A DNA stretch of 64,000 bases, taken from assembly GCF_964340395.1 (NCBI RefSeq), contig NC_135551.1, forward strand, positions 14,021,003 through 14,085,002, read 5' to 3'. The position numbers and the translations under genes are program-made. How positions within the stretch are numbered: the first letter of the stretch is position 1; every line of letters begins with the position of its first letter. Below the pieces are notes generated by a model. The model had not been told where the DNA came from, searched no databases, and saw only the letters and a list, made by a program, of their open reading frames with translations. This DNA is from Glandiceps talaboti. Lineage: Eukaryota > Hemichordata > Enteropneusta > Spengelidae. Shown here one piece after another: positions 1 to 39,792 of this stretch.

Positions 1-106
1 ACTAATCGTGCTTAGCCACTCCATTTCAAGAGTACCAAGCTTTGGTATGGCCTAGTCTAGATTCTAGCAATATTTTTGCTATAGAAATATTACGCCTAAA
101 AAAGTG

Positions 107-435
107 AATTGTTCGGTTCCGGTTACCCGACCCCACCTAGGTTTTCACTGCCGACTCTAATCTTTGTTTACGACAAAAAATAATAAAATTACACAAATTT
201 TGAAGTTTCACAAGAAATAGTGGATTCGGAAAATGACATCAACTTAAAAAAAAAAAAAAAAAAAACTATATAAAACTGCGGTACATCTGATAGGAATAAA
301 TAAATAACACATACCATTACAATTGAACACCTGAGCTAGACACTCACACATGAAAAAAAAAAATATAATGAAATAAAATAAACAATTTACCTACTCTCCT
401 ATTCTAAAATTGAGCGTAATCGGAACCACACAATT
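107..435. repeat. MITE-like dispersed repeat, family A copy 1
   Basis: This non-coding element of about 329 bp has imperfect 20-bp terminal inverted repeats. The left end reads AATTGTTCGGTTCCGGTTAC, and the right end (416-435) is its reverse complement with four differences. A second copy in the same orientation lies at 60381-60695. It shares landmarks in the same order: a TTACCCGACCCC stretch, an AAGAAATAGTGG stretch, GACATCAACTTAAAAA, GTACATCTGATAGGAA, and a CTAGACACTCACACATGAAAA tail. No coding capacity and no clear target duplication were seen. It is probably a non-autonomous DNA transposon. Confidence 0.6.
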
Positions 436-1151
436 ATTTTTTATTAGGCCTTAATTCATTCTCGACTTTAATTTTTGTTTTTGTACTGTCAGTCAAAGAT
501 AATATTTTGATTTCTTACCAGTTTGCGTTGATATTTGATAGTGTATGTTCTTGGGTTGAGGGTATATTTCAATTTTTGTTTGGAAAAGTAATATAACGTT
601 ATCTTGTATTTTTGGCGATTTTTCTTCTTTTTTTTGGAGAGGGGGGGGGGCGCTAAAATTGTTTTTCTTTCTGCACTGAAACCGCTCGTTAGATCGCTTT
701 CAAGTATTTGATTAGTATGTTTCAAGGACCAAGTCTATTAGCCCCCCCCCCCCCGGACAATTCCGGCAACTGTCCCCAGGACAAGCGGAAATATGACATA
801 ATGCACTTTTTTTGTTTTGTATAGTGTACTTTCTTGCTACTTTAGATTTTAAAAAAATGAAAGTGAAAAACATTATATTTTCTAAGAAATCGGGTACTTC
901 GTGAACAGAGAAAGACTCCACATTGAATGTGTACAGCTTAGAATACGTAATGTATTGTATTGATCTTATCGTAATTGGATGTCTTTATTATTGAGAACAA
1001 CTATCAGAAGGGAGATATGTTGTGAGTCAATATTCGTTTGTGTCGTCGTCAAAGCACCCTTTTAGTTTACAAAAAAAACCTGGACATATATTCCTGGGGG
1101 CCATGTTATCGGAAATACAAAAGCAACACGTGCGTGTATAGGATTTTATCT
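436..1151. other. Intergenic, no gene recognised
   Basis: This is AT-rich sequence with a G run near 640-650 and a C run at 740-755. Short open stretches on the minus strand look random in composition. No gene or RNA is supported. Confidence 0.5.
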
Positions 1152-1316
1152 TTATTGCAGCTGTTCGTGCATTGCGCGTTCTATATCTGACGATAATGAC
1201 CTATATGAAAGGTCACGGTTCACCACTGCACTAATCGCTGTCTTGAATGCCATGGCAACGGTCTTGTTGTGTCGATCTATAAATCGATTATACCCATTCA
1301 TGAGCTCACGCACGCA
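1152..1316 (-). CDS. Candidate terminal coding exon, unknown protein
   Basis: On the minus strand a pyrimidine-rich tract ends in CTAAG, a possible splice acceptor, and is followed by 54 codons and a TAA. The stop overlaps an AATAAA hexamer (CAATAAAGAT), so stop and polyadenylation signal could coincide. The peptide has a protein-like composition, with an AMAFKTAISAVVNRDL segment and an ERAMHEQLQ C-terminus. I do not recognise the family. It could be the last exon of a minus-strand gene whose earlier exons lie near 5.0 and 6.7 kb, but the exons were not joined convincingly. Transcript data would settle it. Confidence 0.28.
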   Translation of the reverse strand, partial: CVRELMNGYNRFIDRHNKTVAMAFKTAISAVVNRDLSYRSLSSDIERAMHEQLQ

Positions 1317-1411
1317 CTTAGCGAATAACAATAGGGAGGGGGGCAAAGGTAGAAAACTTTTAGAAAGAAAATAGACACAGTACAAGTTTGAATTCCGAGT
1401 CGATATATAGC

Positions 1412-1484
1412 GGGCCTGTGGCGCAACGGATAACGCGTCTGACTACGGATCAGAAGATTCCAGGTTCGAATCCTGGCAGGCTCG
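1412..1484 (+). tRNA. tRNA-Arg (anticodon ACG)
   Basis: The 73-nt sequence folds into a standard cloverleaf. The 7-bp acceptor stem is GGGCCTG with CAGGCTC (one G-T), with G as discriminator base. A-box-like TGGCGCAACGG and B-box GGTTCGAATCC are present. The anticodon stem TCTGA/TCAGA encloses the loop CTACGGA, so the anticodon is ACG, read as ICG in eukaryotes and decoding CGN arginine codons. No intron is seen and the CCA is not encoded, as expected for a nuclear tRNA gene. Confidence 0.96.
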
Positions 1485-2337
1485 ATGCAATCTGGCGACC
1501 GCTATGAATTTTTCCTGCGTGTAGTTTGTTCTTTGTCGGAGAATATACACTGTTTTCAAAGAACGTTTGTTGAATTTTTTACTCGGAGTAAACGGATTTC
1601 AGGACACAACATATACTTGGGCATTAGCCGTAGTGTTATAGCCACATAACTAAAACTCAAAATTTTAAATTTGTTCATGATATTTGTGCCGGAAAAAAAA
1701 CCACCCGGCTGTATGTACATGATGTTAAGATTTTTTTCTTCAATTTATAATATTAACATGCATATGTTTATACCCTATATATATTATGTATACCCTATAC
1801 TCATCACGATGCCAAACATTGCACAATTCAACTTATTATCTAGTAGGGTTTTCAAAATACCGTTCAGCGACTCTGTATGATGCAACCATGCAGAAATCAA
1901 AATAAGAAACGACACATGCTACTTCGAATTTATTAGCAAGATATCAATTTATTGCTACAATATTTAATCTAAATGGAAAAAACAACAACATATAAACCAA
2001 TTGCAACGTATTGCAACAAGACACAGACATGCCGGCGCCAATGTTTTAATGTCTGTATGGTAGCACGTCAATTCATTAAATTTAGACAAAATATTGCAAG
2101 AGGAACTGTGTTCATTCAATATTGCTACCTTAAAATGTAGCATGTGTAGTTGAACGGCACTTGAAATCCGTTGTATTAATACATAATTCTGTTCAAGTTG
2201 AAAGGGTGATTCCCAGAAGTCGTATCATAAGTGTTCATTATGTCATTACTGACAACGTTTGACAAACAAAAATACAAATGAACAAGGAGCCAGGTTAAAC
2301 TCGAATGAAAAAGACGATATAAACGTCATATAGCACT
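1485..2337. other. Intergenic, no gene recognised
   Basis: AT-rich sequence downstream of the tRNA. No repeat unit, splice-flanked exon or RNA gene was recognised. Confidence 0.5.
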
Positions 2338-2745
2338 GTCCATAAATAGGCCTACAATGACCATTTCAAAGTCTTTGTCCATATATAGGCATGCAATAAA
2401 GCCTTCAGAGGCTAAGTCCATATATAGGCCTGCAATAAAACCGTCAAAGGCTAAGTCCATATATAGGCCTGCAATAAAGCCTTCAGAGGCTAAGTCCATA
2501 TATAGGCCTGCAATAAAACCGTCAAAGGCTAAGTCCATATATAGGCATGCAATAAAGCCTACAAAGGCTAAGTCCATATATAGGCATGCAATAAAGCCGT
2601 CAAAGGCTAAGTCCATATATAGGCCTGCAATAAAGTCTTCAAAGGCTAAGTCCATATATAGGCCTGCAATAAAGCCTTCAAAGTCTTTGTCCATATATAG
2701 GCCTGCAATAAAGCCTTCAAAGGCTAAGGTCACATATTATATAGG
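2338..2745. repeat. 39-bp minisatellite, about 10 copies
   Basis: These are tandem units of 39 bp built around CCATATATAGGCCTGCAATA, then AAGCCTTCAAAGGCTAAGT. Copies differ by a few bases (GGCCTGC or GGCATGC; CCTTCAGAGG or CCGTCAAAGG). Because 39 is divisible by three, both strands stay open across the array, which gives false repeat 'proteins'. The first and last units are the most diverged. Confidence 0.92.
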
Positions 2746-2877
2746 CCTACAGTGGTGTCTTCAAAGTCTATTAACGGTGGAGTATTTCAAGATTAGTGAA
2801 GAATATTGATGCACATCCTGAGAAGAGGAGACATAATAAAATTGGTTATAGAGATATAGGGACGGGGTACATAAATT

Positions 2878-2878
<1 letters not shown>

Positions 2879-2923
<45 letters not shown>

Positions 2924-3084
2924 TAGTGTATACGTACGTACGTACATACATACATACATACATACATACATACATACATACATGCATACATGCATACATG
3001 CATACATACATACATACATACATACACATACATACATATACATACATACATACATACATACATACATACATACATACATACACA
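2879..3084. repeat. Compound microsatellite (CA)n and (TACA)n
   Basis: (AC)n from about 2879 to 2920 is followed by (GTAC) and (TACA)n with TGCA interruptions to 3084. It is simple sequence, and the long open frames across it are artefacts. Confidence 0.95.
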
Positions 3085-4534
3085 CACGTTGTTAGCTTAT
3101 ACATACAAGTAAGGTTCGTTAAATTATAGCATACAGTCATGTACTGGTCATGAGGTGCCAATGAAAATGTTATAAATAAATCGACATATGAGAAAAATAA
3201 CAATAAGTATATATCCAACATTTCGTTGACACCATCTTCACCCTGACGAGAATCACATATATTCTTACACATATAGATATAAACATCAGAATAAGCCGAA
3301 AAAAGTAAATAACATGGAAACATTGGTGGCGCTAGTCATGACAACTGCGGAGTAACATATATTCGATTTTTCTTGACATTCCTTAATCTACCAACCTTAC
3401 AGGCAAGCGCCCAGACGAACTTTCAAGCTACTACATCGTGCTTCCCTAAACAAATATTTCGAAATGTCAGTGTCGTTGATCCGTATATGCTTGCCGGATC
3501 ACATACATGCTTGGGCGGTTCTGTTTTACCACAGGGGGCATCGGACGTTGATTCGAGATCTTGTTATAAAGTAAAAATGCGATGTTTTTGTGGTCTTCTT
3601 TCATAAAGATTTCCCGTTTTTATCGCTAAATAAATATAACTTCCATTAATACATACATAGGAATATGTACCAAATTTGACTTGCCCCGGTGCATTGTACA
3701 CAGTGCAATACCTAACACAATATCGCATACGTTATGTAAATGATATTAATTGGGCACCATACCCAAAATTCCCTACCCCAGTGTACAGAGGTCGGTTCAT
3801 GGCTAATTTGAATAATCTTATTTCTATTATCGTTAGAGAAGATGTGCGATGCGGAGGTGGTGGTAATGGTTTTAATTTTCTTGCATGAGTGACATCAAAT
3901 AAAACAGCCTTCTCCATAAACCCTTGCGTAAACTCGTTTATCTGTGGTTTAAGGTGATTCACCAAAAAATAGAAACCAGATTTAAACTTACAGAAATTTG
4001 TTGGAATACAACAGAACATGTGCAATTAGTTATTTTTCCTCATTGATTGTTAATTGCCAATTGCTTTAAAGATCATGATGCAAATATTTTTGTGTTGTCA
4101 TTATTTCATTTGTTTTTGTTTTCTGTTGTGGTTGCTTATTTGATATTCTTTGTGCTATAATGTTTTTCTTTGTTTAGACTTTTGACAATATGTCTTGTTT
4201 GCCATTGGTTTTTGCTTTTGATTTCTGTCTTAGCCGGTTTTTTGCCAGTTGATCGAATCTGACCAGTTGATTCTAGAGCTCACAATAGACTCAACTAATT
4301 TCCATCAGTGGGATTTCTCCTTCTGGAGTAAATATATTAGTGTTTGTTTGAAGGGTTGGCGAGTATATGAGTGAGTGTTGCACAAGTGTATTAACTCTGA
4401 TATTAGTGTGTGTTGGTAAAGGTGATGACTAGAATGTGATTGAATGTCTGTTGTATCAGCAAGGATGTAAGTGGTGGTTTGTAAGGGTAATAATAAATGT
4501 ATGAATGTCTGTTGCAGCATGACTTCCTCCCCAC
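3085..4534. other. Intergenic, no confident gene
   Basis: There is an open stretch of about 90 codons on the minus strand near 3732-3995, preceded by a possible acceptor, but its product is unrecognised and the opposite strand is also partly open. Nothing else is supported. Confidence 0.4.
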
Positions 4535-4734
4535 CTGGATATCTTCAGTTGGTCAAGGCAAATCCATGACATACCCAAAATCATACCCGAGATCATGGCT
4601 TGAAACAAAGCGTCTTGGATTGTCATTCTTTGTTTATAGCAATAAAAGCTGAAACAATTATATGAAAGTTGTAAAAATTTGACATCCAACCAATTTCTAA
4701 TCCAACTAAATTGTGTATGTGTGCATCATTTTGA

Positions 4735-4806
4735 ATGTATGTATGTATGTATGTATGTATGTATGTATGTATGTATGTATGTATGTATGTATGTATGTAT
4801 GTATGT
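4735..4806. repeat. (ATGT)n microsatellite
   Basis: An uninterrupted tetranucleotide array of about 18 units. Confidence 0.95.
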
Positions 4807-5007
4807 TTATTTGATTGATTTTGGTCAGTCAACCTTTAGGGCACAATGACCTATCTGTGTAATTACATTATAGTTATGGAAACTCAATTTTGAAAGATAA
4901 TATAAATTGTGTTTGAGAACAACTTATTCAGTTAGAACAAAATTTTGGTTGATATTCTTTGCCAAAGATTGGTGACAATGTAGAAAATTAAGATTTGCAG
5001 TACTCAC

Positions 5008-5044
5008 TTTCAAATCTACAGTTATGGCAGCAGCTACATCTTGT
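5008..5044 (-). other. Candidate 37-nt internal exon, minus strand
   Basis: On the minus strand a long T-rich tract (CTTTAATTTTTTTTTCTA) ending in TTTGAG precedes 37 nt that finish with GAAA and a strong GTGAGTA donor. One frame reads QDVAAAITVDLK. A second acceptor-like site (TTGTTTCAG) at about 4649 starts another possible exon (4535-4648) that runs into a stop after four leucines in the matching phase. Splice signals are good, but the protein is unidentified and no complete chain was found. Confidence 0.22.
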
Positions 5045-6688
5045 CTCAAATAGAAAAAAAAATTAAAGATGACAAAATGCAGAAGAAGACAAGGACATTA
5101 ATTTAAACCTAATAATATTGAACTGGAACAAACTTGGCAGAACAGTGGACATTTGTACTCATATATGTCAGAATGAGATATGTATTTACCTGTATAGACA
5201 ATGATATAATGACACACAGTGCATGACAACGTTAACATCTGTCAAGATTTTTTCATGTTTCTGACTAAATCATTGCACCAGAATATCATTTTACTCCAAT
5301 AAGATTCATACACATTAGTTATGTACTATATTAAAACTTAGAAAAGTGGTTGATGGGAATGTAATACCTGGTACTTATAAATGTTTTTGTTCTATGAGAG
5401 AAAAATAAACAGTAATAAAACAAAAAATACTTGATTGCTTGGGCAGATTCTTGAAATGGTTACCTCTCTGTATTAACAGTGTGAATTCTGTTGTTAATAA
5501 TGTGATTTTATACTTCTTCTTGGTAAGTATAAAATAAGATACTTCTTAGATACTTCTCTACTGGTGAATATGATACTTGATTACAACCTGGAAATCTAGT
5601 AATGCCCAGCCCCAGTATACAACAAGCCTCTTCCAACCCAGAACTCTGTTTTAGAGTTCTATGGTGAACATGAATTCTCTGATTCCCCAGCATTACAGAA
5701 AAGCATAAAATTAGTCTCACCTAGTTTTCTTTATTTGTTGTTGTTCTCACATCATATAGATGGCTCATCAAGTTTTCTATAAGGAAGAAATCTATAGTCA
5801 AATTTAATTCTTGTGAGCTTGTCCCACATTCAAATATTATGCTTACATGTGCATAATAACATGGTAATTAAGTTAGAGGCAGTGATTAAAAAACTCTCAG
5901 TTAGAATGGATTCCTAATCATCACAGATAACAGTGTGTTGTGAAAGAGAAATTACTTTACATTTCAAAAATGTATTGTGTGTTTTTTGTTATTTTGTTTT
6001 TTTAAGCAAAATTTAATGTAAGTGATTATCTAAATAAGCAAGGCAATTCTTTCCTGTTGAGAAAAATATTTAGATGACAAAACATCTAATAAATATATAA
6101 AGAAACATATACATAATTACATTTATCTAACCTAACGTTTATTGTTTAAAACATATTAACTATTATTACTCTAGTTTATACATTTATTAGTTTGTGCTGG
6201 TACCAAACACGTCACTGTCACAGATGAATGTTGTTTTAAGATGCAATAAAGATTCTACTCTATTCTATATATTCTGGTTTATACATTCAACTACACTGGC
6301 CATTATATTTCAACCAACAGTGATTAGTATTAAAGGCCAGACCAAAAGGCATGTTGATAAAAGTATTGAGTGTGTGGAAGTAAGAGTGTAAAAGATGAAG
6401 CAACAAACCCTTTTCCCACTTAGGGTGTTTGGGAATCATGCTACCTCTATGTCTATGGTTGAAGATCAATAAAGGGTACTCCTTTTTTGGATATATCATG
6501 TTCTTTTGCCTATATATATCATAGTAAATGTGTATGTCTCCACTTTAACACAAAGCAAGGGCTACAGAGTTAACCAAAGATTCACTCTAGCTTTAATTAA
6601 TTGCTACCCAATTATTATTCAATCACCAAGTGAAATGTTTGGCCTTTTTACCAGTTCATGACATAGGAAATAAACAATAAACTATAAC
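5045..6688. other. Intergenic or intronic AT-rich stretch
   Basis: No recognisable gene. A 55-nt segment on the minus strand (about 5722-5776) lies between an acceptor-like TTCTTCCTTATAG and a GTGAGA donor, but it is closed by a stop in every frame. It would fit a non-coding exon of a minus-strand transcript. Confidence 0.35.
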
Positions 6689-6826
6689 CTTTGAAAGTAC
6701 ATGTAATATTTCGATGTCCTGACTCTTGACATTGTATATCTCTGTCGCCATTTTGTGATAATATCTGACATCAGAGTGGCGTACACTATTTATCTTCACC
6801 TTCATCTTCAGGCATTCGGACATCAT
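6689..6826 (-). CDS. Candidate first coding exon, unknown protein
   Basis: On the minus strand an ATG-ATG pair opens 46 codons rich in charged residues (MSECLKMKVKINSV, then RHSDVRYYHKMATEIYNVK). It ends at a possible donor, AAAG/GTTATAG, and an in-frame stop lies about 16 codons upstream of the ATGs. Synonymous sites look coding-like and the region is less AT-rich than its surroundings. The family is not recognised. It may be the 5' end of a minus-strand gene that includes the candidate exons at 5.0 and 1.2 kb, but this is a weak inference. Confidence 0.22.
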
Positions 6827-6869
6827 CTCACTCAGGCTATAATTTCGGAGCTGAGGGTGTTTCACATAA

Positions 6870-7270
6870 CATTACCACTCGTCTATGCCGCTAAACTTTC
6901 TGTCTTTATGTAAGCCAAAAATAAGTAGTCTTTCCCGTATGTTGTAGACAACGCGGTGAAAATTACAAGAGTATTTGTTGTCGTCTGATAAAATGGTCGT
7001 CGCCCGACTTCTGGACGGGCGCGAGACTTCTTGTCAGTACGTGATCAGGGAGGGTGGTACGTCGGCAGACAACTTTTCTATGTAATATCGAAAGTACTCT
7101 CGGTGATGTACACTGGAGTACATCTAACATTGGAACGGTGTAACTTTCGAAGTAGTTCACCTACAGCGGTGCATCGGAGTACAATGTTACTGTTACGTTA
7201 GTGTAACTCACCCCGGTGTTACATCGGAGTATGTACACTCGCGTAACACTGACTAGTCTGCATATGCTGT
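6870..7270. other. CpG-richer stretch with degenerate CGGTG...GGAGTA motifs
   Basis: From about 6990 to 7260 the sequence is clearly richer in CpG than its surroundings. It repeats loosely related words of the type CGGTGNTGTACA(C/T), GGAGTACA and GTTACA. No open frame with protein-like character was found. It could be a promoter of a minus-strand transcript or an old satellite fragment. Confidence 0.3.
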
Positions 7271-8192
7271 GTACGTACCTGCAGAAGAGACATGCCGCTG
7301 AACAAATATGTTCCTAATTATCGAAGTACAAAAAATATTTTCAACTTTGATTTACAATGAAATAGTAAAGACAATCGTATGAATTTATCTTGGCGAATTC
7401 TCCAGCAAGATGGCCCGCTTGTGCAATCCAATGTGAAACCATGGCACATGGTGAAACGTTCTTACAAGGTAACACAAATATTCAAATTAGTGCATGTAAA
7501 ACCGTAACAACAGTTTTCAACTACATGCAAACATCTATAAACTGATAACAATGACACATGTATAATCACAAGTCCACTGTAGTCCAGTGGTAAAGTTTAT
7601 CTATTCTAATCCAATGGTTTCCATATCTATGTCTAGTAAACAGATGGGAGACAAGTAGAAGAAATTACATAGACACAAATTACTTTAAATTCTCTAATTA
7701 CCAACTACTCATTGTCAGATTCAAATAAGTTGCTCAGTGTGGGACACTAATTAAAGGACACAAATTAGATGCTCAGTGTCAGACACAAATTAGATGCTCA
7801 GTGTCGGACTCAAAATAGATGCTCACTGTCTGTTTGTTTGTTTGTTTGTTTTTGTTTGTTTGTTTGTTTTCGTAAATATTACTAACTAAGGGTTATGTTT
7901 TAGAGAAAGGAAATTGAGGTCGAGGGTGCGGTGACAGTAAGACGGTGATTATTTTGTCTGGCTGGATGATTGGACGGCCGGCTGGACTAATGAATCGAAT
8001 GAATAAATAAATTGATTGTTGGCTAGCCCATAGCGCGAAAGTTTCTTTTGTTTTTATAAGTTGACCTATAGAGGGCGATATGCAGCGACAAGAGCCAAAG
8101 CGTGGGCAACACTGACTGTTAGGACCCAGGTGCATTTAGACACAAGAATATTTCAGTAGGTCTTTAATAGCAAAGAAAATAACAAAGAAAAT
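7271..8192. other. Intergenic, no gene recognised
   Basis: A short imperfect tandem of AATTAGATGCTCAGTGT-type units (about 7725-7830) is followed by (TTTG)n at 7830-7870. No gene is supported. Confidence 0.45.
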
Positions 8193-8571
<379 letters not shown>

Positions 8572-9139
8572 GTAATTCTCTCTTAAATTTTCGAATTGTA
8601 CTATTTCAATTAAACGTCCATATGCCAGCTCTCTGCTAGTCAATGCGAACAAAATAAAAATAATACGTTTGTTGTTGCAGAGAAAATTAAAAGAAGAAAT
8701 TATCATATTTCATTATGTTTTTATCGAATTTATCTATCTTTTATTTTTCAATTTTCTTTCTAATTTCTTTCAAAAACTAAAACAAAATCAAATTCCTTCA
8801 CGGTCGACGTCGTCGTCGTTCCAAACCTTTTTTTTCAGTAATTGATTTCCATTATAATTCATTCATTACGTGGCATTGAGTCACTGATCTCGAAATTCTA
8901 ATAGGTTTTTGATGCTAAAGGAATGGAAAAGTTATTGAAAACTGAAAAAAAAATTATCAAAAATGTGACAATGTGACGTTTGTTGTGACTAGGACTGGGC
9001 ATGAGAACTTCAAAGTGAGTATACATGGCGCATGCCGTATTCACGGTATTGACGGAGCCGCTAGCTGCGCTGCCACGATTCAATTTTGAATTGGAGTAAA
9101 GATACTACATGCTAACAAACAAACTGTTGGCAAATGATT
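8572..9139. other. Upstream region of the mannosidase gene
   Basis: This AT-rich stretch contains CGACGTCGTCGTCG near 8803 and a CpG-containing patch at about 9010-9075. No TATA box was identified at a convincing distance. The TISU element at the start codon predicts transcription start within tens of bases of 9140. Confidence 0.35.
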
Positions 9140-9143
9140 CAAG

Positions 9144-36955
<27,812 letters not shown>

Positions 36956-38160
36956 AAACAATGGCATTATTGACAATTCATTTCAAATGAGTGGGGGGAG
37001 GGGGAGGGGGAGGGGGAGGGGGTTTCACCATATAGATGGGGAATGAGGTGGAAGGATAGGACTTTCACCTCATAGATAGGGGGATTTGGTATTGTACCTC
37101 ATAGATGGGGGGGGGGCTTGCATCTCATAGGTGGGGAAATGGGGCTTGTACTACAGAGATGTGGGGGGGGGGTTGGATTGGATGCTTTCACCTTATAGAT
37201 GAGGGGGTAGGAGTGGGTGCTTACCCCTCATAAATCTGTTATGGTATATACTATAGTGTCATATACCATGTACTATATAACCGTACTGCTTTCCTCTCAG
37301 TACATGCTATCTGTCTGTATAACAAGTGAAACTATTTACTGATACTTTGCCAAATTGTATTTTATACAATGTATGTATGTATGTATGTATGTATGTATGT
37401 GTCTCATTTATTCAGTCCCCACCTGTCAACGTAAAATACAATTCTCTTTGATATCACATCATTGAGTACATGTACACAAATTCCCACCTGGTAACATACA
37501 TCATTTGTATGATATTGGCATGTTTGCTTATCCATGATTTCCGACAGCCAAACGTACCACATAGATGACTTCACCTGAAACTGCGTGCCATCTGTACATT
37601 CCCAAATGCAAACATGCCGCACAACTTCACATGAAACCTCTCGCCACATTTAAATTACCACATATGCCAATACTGCATGTAAACAACATAACCTTGTGTC
37701 CTAACCACACATTCTCACATGCTGTCACACAACTTCATATGAATACATATAAAAAAAAAATATACCACAGTTGATCGCTAAGCAATACATATTCATGCGT
37801 TGATTCAGAAGTGAACTTTGTTCCGAAAAAACACAAGGAAAGTTGAAAATGAAACTGAAATTTGTTACCCCACGGCAGTCATGTCATACAATATCATATG
37901 TAGAATACACAAAATATGTATGTGCCATATAGAAAAGAAACATATAGGTATTGATTGCTTAATGATCATATAACACCACAGACTGTATACTCATCTCTTT
38001 CTGTATGTACTAGTCCAGAACAAGTCGAATATAATTCTCTAGTCCTGATTAATTTTTCACTAGTCCTGAGTGAGATGGTACTAGTACTGTGTATTACCTT
38101 GTATTACTATATCATGACATTCTATGTTCTATGTATGATACTTGTATATTAAATAAATGT
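36956..38160 (+). other. Mannosidase 3' UTR / 3' flank
   Basis: A G-rich zone (36991-37240) of loosely repeated CTCATAGATGGGG units is followed by AT-rich sequence and an (ATGT)n run at 37372-37400. An ATTAAATAAATG word at about 38148 is one of several possible polyadenylation signals. The true transcript end cannot be fixed from sequence. Confidence 0.35.
36993..37022 (+). other. G-quadruplex-forming tract
   Basis: Five runs of five or six G separated by single A, starting 38 bp after the mannosidase stop codon. This far exceeds the G3+N1-7 four-run rule for quadruplex formation, on the sense strand and so in the RNA. Confidence 0.7.
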
Positions 38161-39175
38161 AGAAATGATCCACAGAAATTATATGCTTTAAACTTTTGCT
38201 GGTCATGTGTTCAAGAAAACTCAGTTGAAATCAAGAAAAAAAATCAGGAGTCACCATATAAAGTTTTGAAATAGAGGTCAAAATGTTATCAAAATGATGC
38301 CACCTTAGAATCCAATATGGCTGCCGAATCCAATATGGCCACCGAATACTGTATTAAATCTATGGTAAAATAAAAGATTGTCAATTTGCTTGAAAACAAG
38401 ATGGTGGACCTCCAGATATCTTAATTTTTTCAAATTCACCAGAGGTATCATGTGACAAAGTTTGGAGAGATTTTAAAACTTTGATTTTCAGAGGTGTATT
38501 CTACCTTAACACAATGTTGTTGATTGCCAGTGACCACACAACAGCACTTGAACCCTGCCTGCAAACTACATACATAACTACATATCTAAATGAAAAACCA
38601 TACTGCATACATGTACATCAAAATAAATGGTCAAAGTGACTTGAGTTGCAATGGGGTTGGGTTTGGGATGGGGGGGGGGGAGTCTAGCCGATATACCTGG
38701 CATAGAATCTCTTCTCACTACAGAGAGACCATCATACCCACAAATAGCCTCTAGACTCGGAAGGGTGAGGGGGGGGGGGGGGGGGGGGTGAGATGAGGTG
38801 TATTGGAATAACATCAACATACACCACTTCACAAACTGTAAGGGTCTGTATCTGCCTAGTCGACTTCTGTACACCAAAAATGTTAAATTTTGGAATAGCC
38901 CTGTGTATATATATAAATATATATTAACTTTACATGTAATGTACATTTTATCTTGATAAACTTAGCTTGTGTCATAAAGTACATGACATTCTTGATTGTT
39001 TACATCAGCTTTATGAGCACAGCTTGCCAACATCTCTCAGTCATTGATTTTTGAAGACATAGTTCAGACCATGACAGTTTCAAAACTTTCTACAAGTTTC
39101 ATAATCTTAGTGCTATCATTGTCAGTGGAGCATTAAGGATTACATAGACCAACCTTTCTGAGCTCTCTATAGCTT
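38161..39175. other. Intergenic, no gene recognised
   Basis: Contains a tandem GAATCCAATATGGCTGCC / GAATCCAATATGGCCACC pair (38308-38345) and G runs at 38670-38680 and 38769-38787. No gene. Confidence 0.45.
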
Positions 39176-39269
39176 AGACTGTAAAAGATAAGTCAAGTCG
39201 TTCCGCTCTCACCAGCCTTCTGTCACCTGTGTGAGGGCGCCCTGTCACGGCTTACCTTAATTACAGACT
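39176..39269. mobile_element. Short foldback MITE, family B copy 5
   Basis: Begins AGACTGTAAAAGATAAGTCA and ends CTTAATTACAGACT, with CGCTCTCACCAGCCT and GTGTGAGGGCGCCCTGTCAC inside. It is related to copies 3 and 4 over most of its length. Confidence 0.62.
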
Positions 39270-39462
39270 ATCTATAGATCTGTTAGCCAACTCTGTTCCA
39301 TACCTACATTTCTGAACTTGGGTTTATCTACAAAATCAAAGCGTGCCACAGTGTCTTTGCTGTGCGAGTACAGTACATGCTAAAAAAGATGCTTAACAAT
39401 ATCTTGAACAACTAGTGGTCTGAGGTAATATGTTGTAGTTATGTTTGACATGTGTACATTAA

Positions 39463-39788
39463 AGTGGAGAATTTTGTATTTATTTTGGATTTTTATTTGA
39501 TAAAACATATTCACTATGTTTTTATACTTGAAAAAATAATGCGAAAGAGCATATACCAAGTCCATGTTCATAACTCAATACATTGCAAAAAGATGGAAAA
39601 AGTGTGTTATTGTACGTACAATAACAAACATTTTATACATTGTTTAATGTTTTGCAGTTTATTGAGATGTGAACATGGACTTGGTATATGTTATTGTACA
39701 TTATTTTTTCAAGTATAAAAACGTAGTGAAGCTGTTTTATCAAATAATAATCCAAAATAAATACCAAATTCTCATCCATATGGCCACA
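39463..39788. mobile_element. TTAA-flanked palindromic MITE, family C copy 3
   Basis: 326 bp, with TTAA at 39459-39462 and 39789-39792. The left terminus is AGTGGAGAATTTTGTATT, and the inverted right end is TGTGGCCATATGGATGAGAA. It is almost entirely inverted repeat with the same centre (TTATTGTACGTACAATAA) as copy 2. Confidence 0.75.
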
Positions 39789-39792
39789 TTAA

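Noticed and set aside
2761-3323. Long Cys/Tyr/Met/Val-rich frames
   Set aside because: Translation of (CA)n and (TACA)n arrays on several frames and both strands.
3732-4025. 97-codon open frame, minus strand, with a possible acceptor
   Set aside because: The opposite strand is also partly open, the peptide is unrecognised and no clear donor or partner exon was found. Left as unexplained.
38308-38345. Tandem AATCCAATATGGC words as a regulatory (YY1-like) cluster
   Set aside because: Only two adjacent copies in an intergenic stretch. More likely a fragment of a dispersed repeat.
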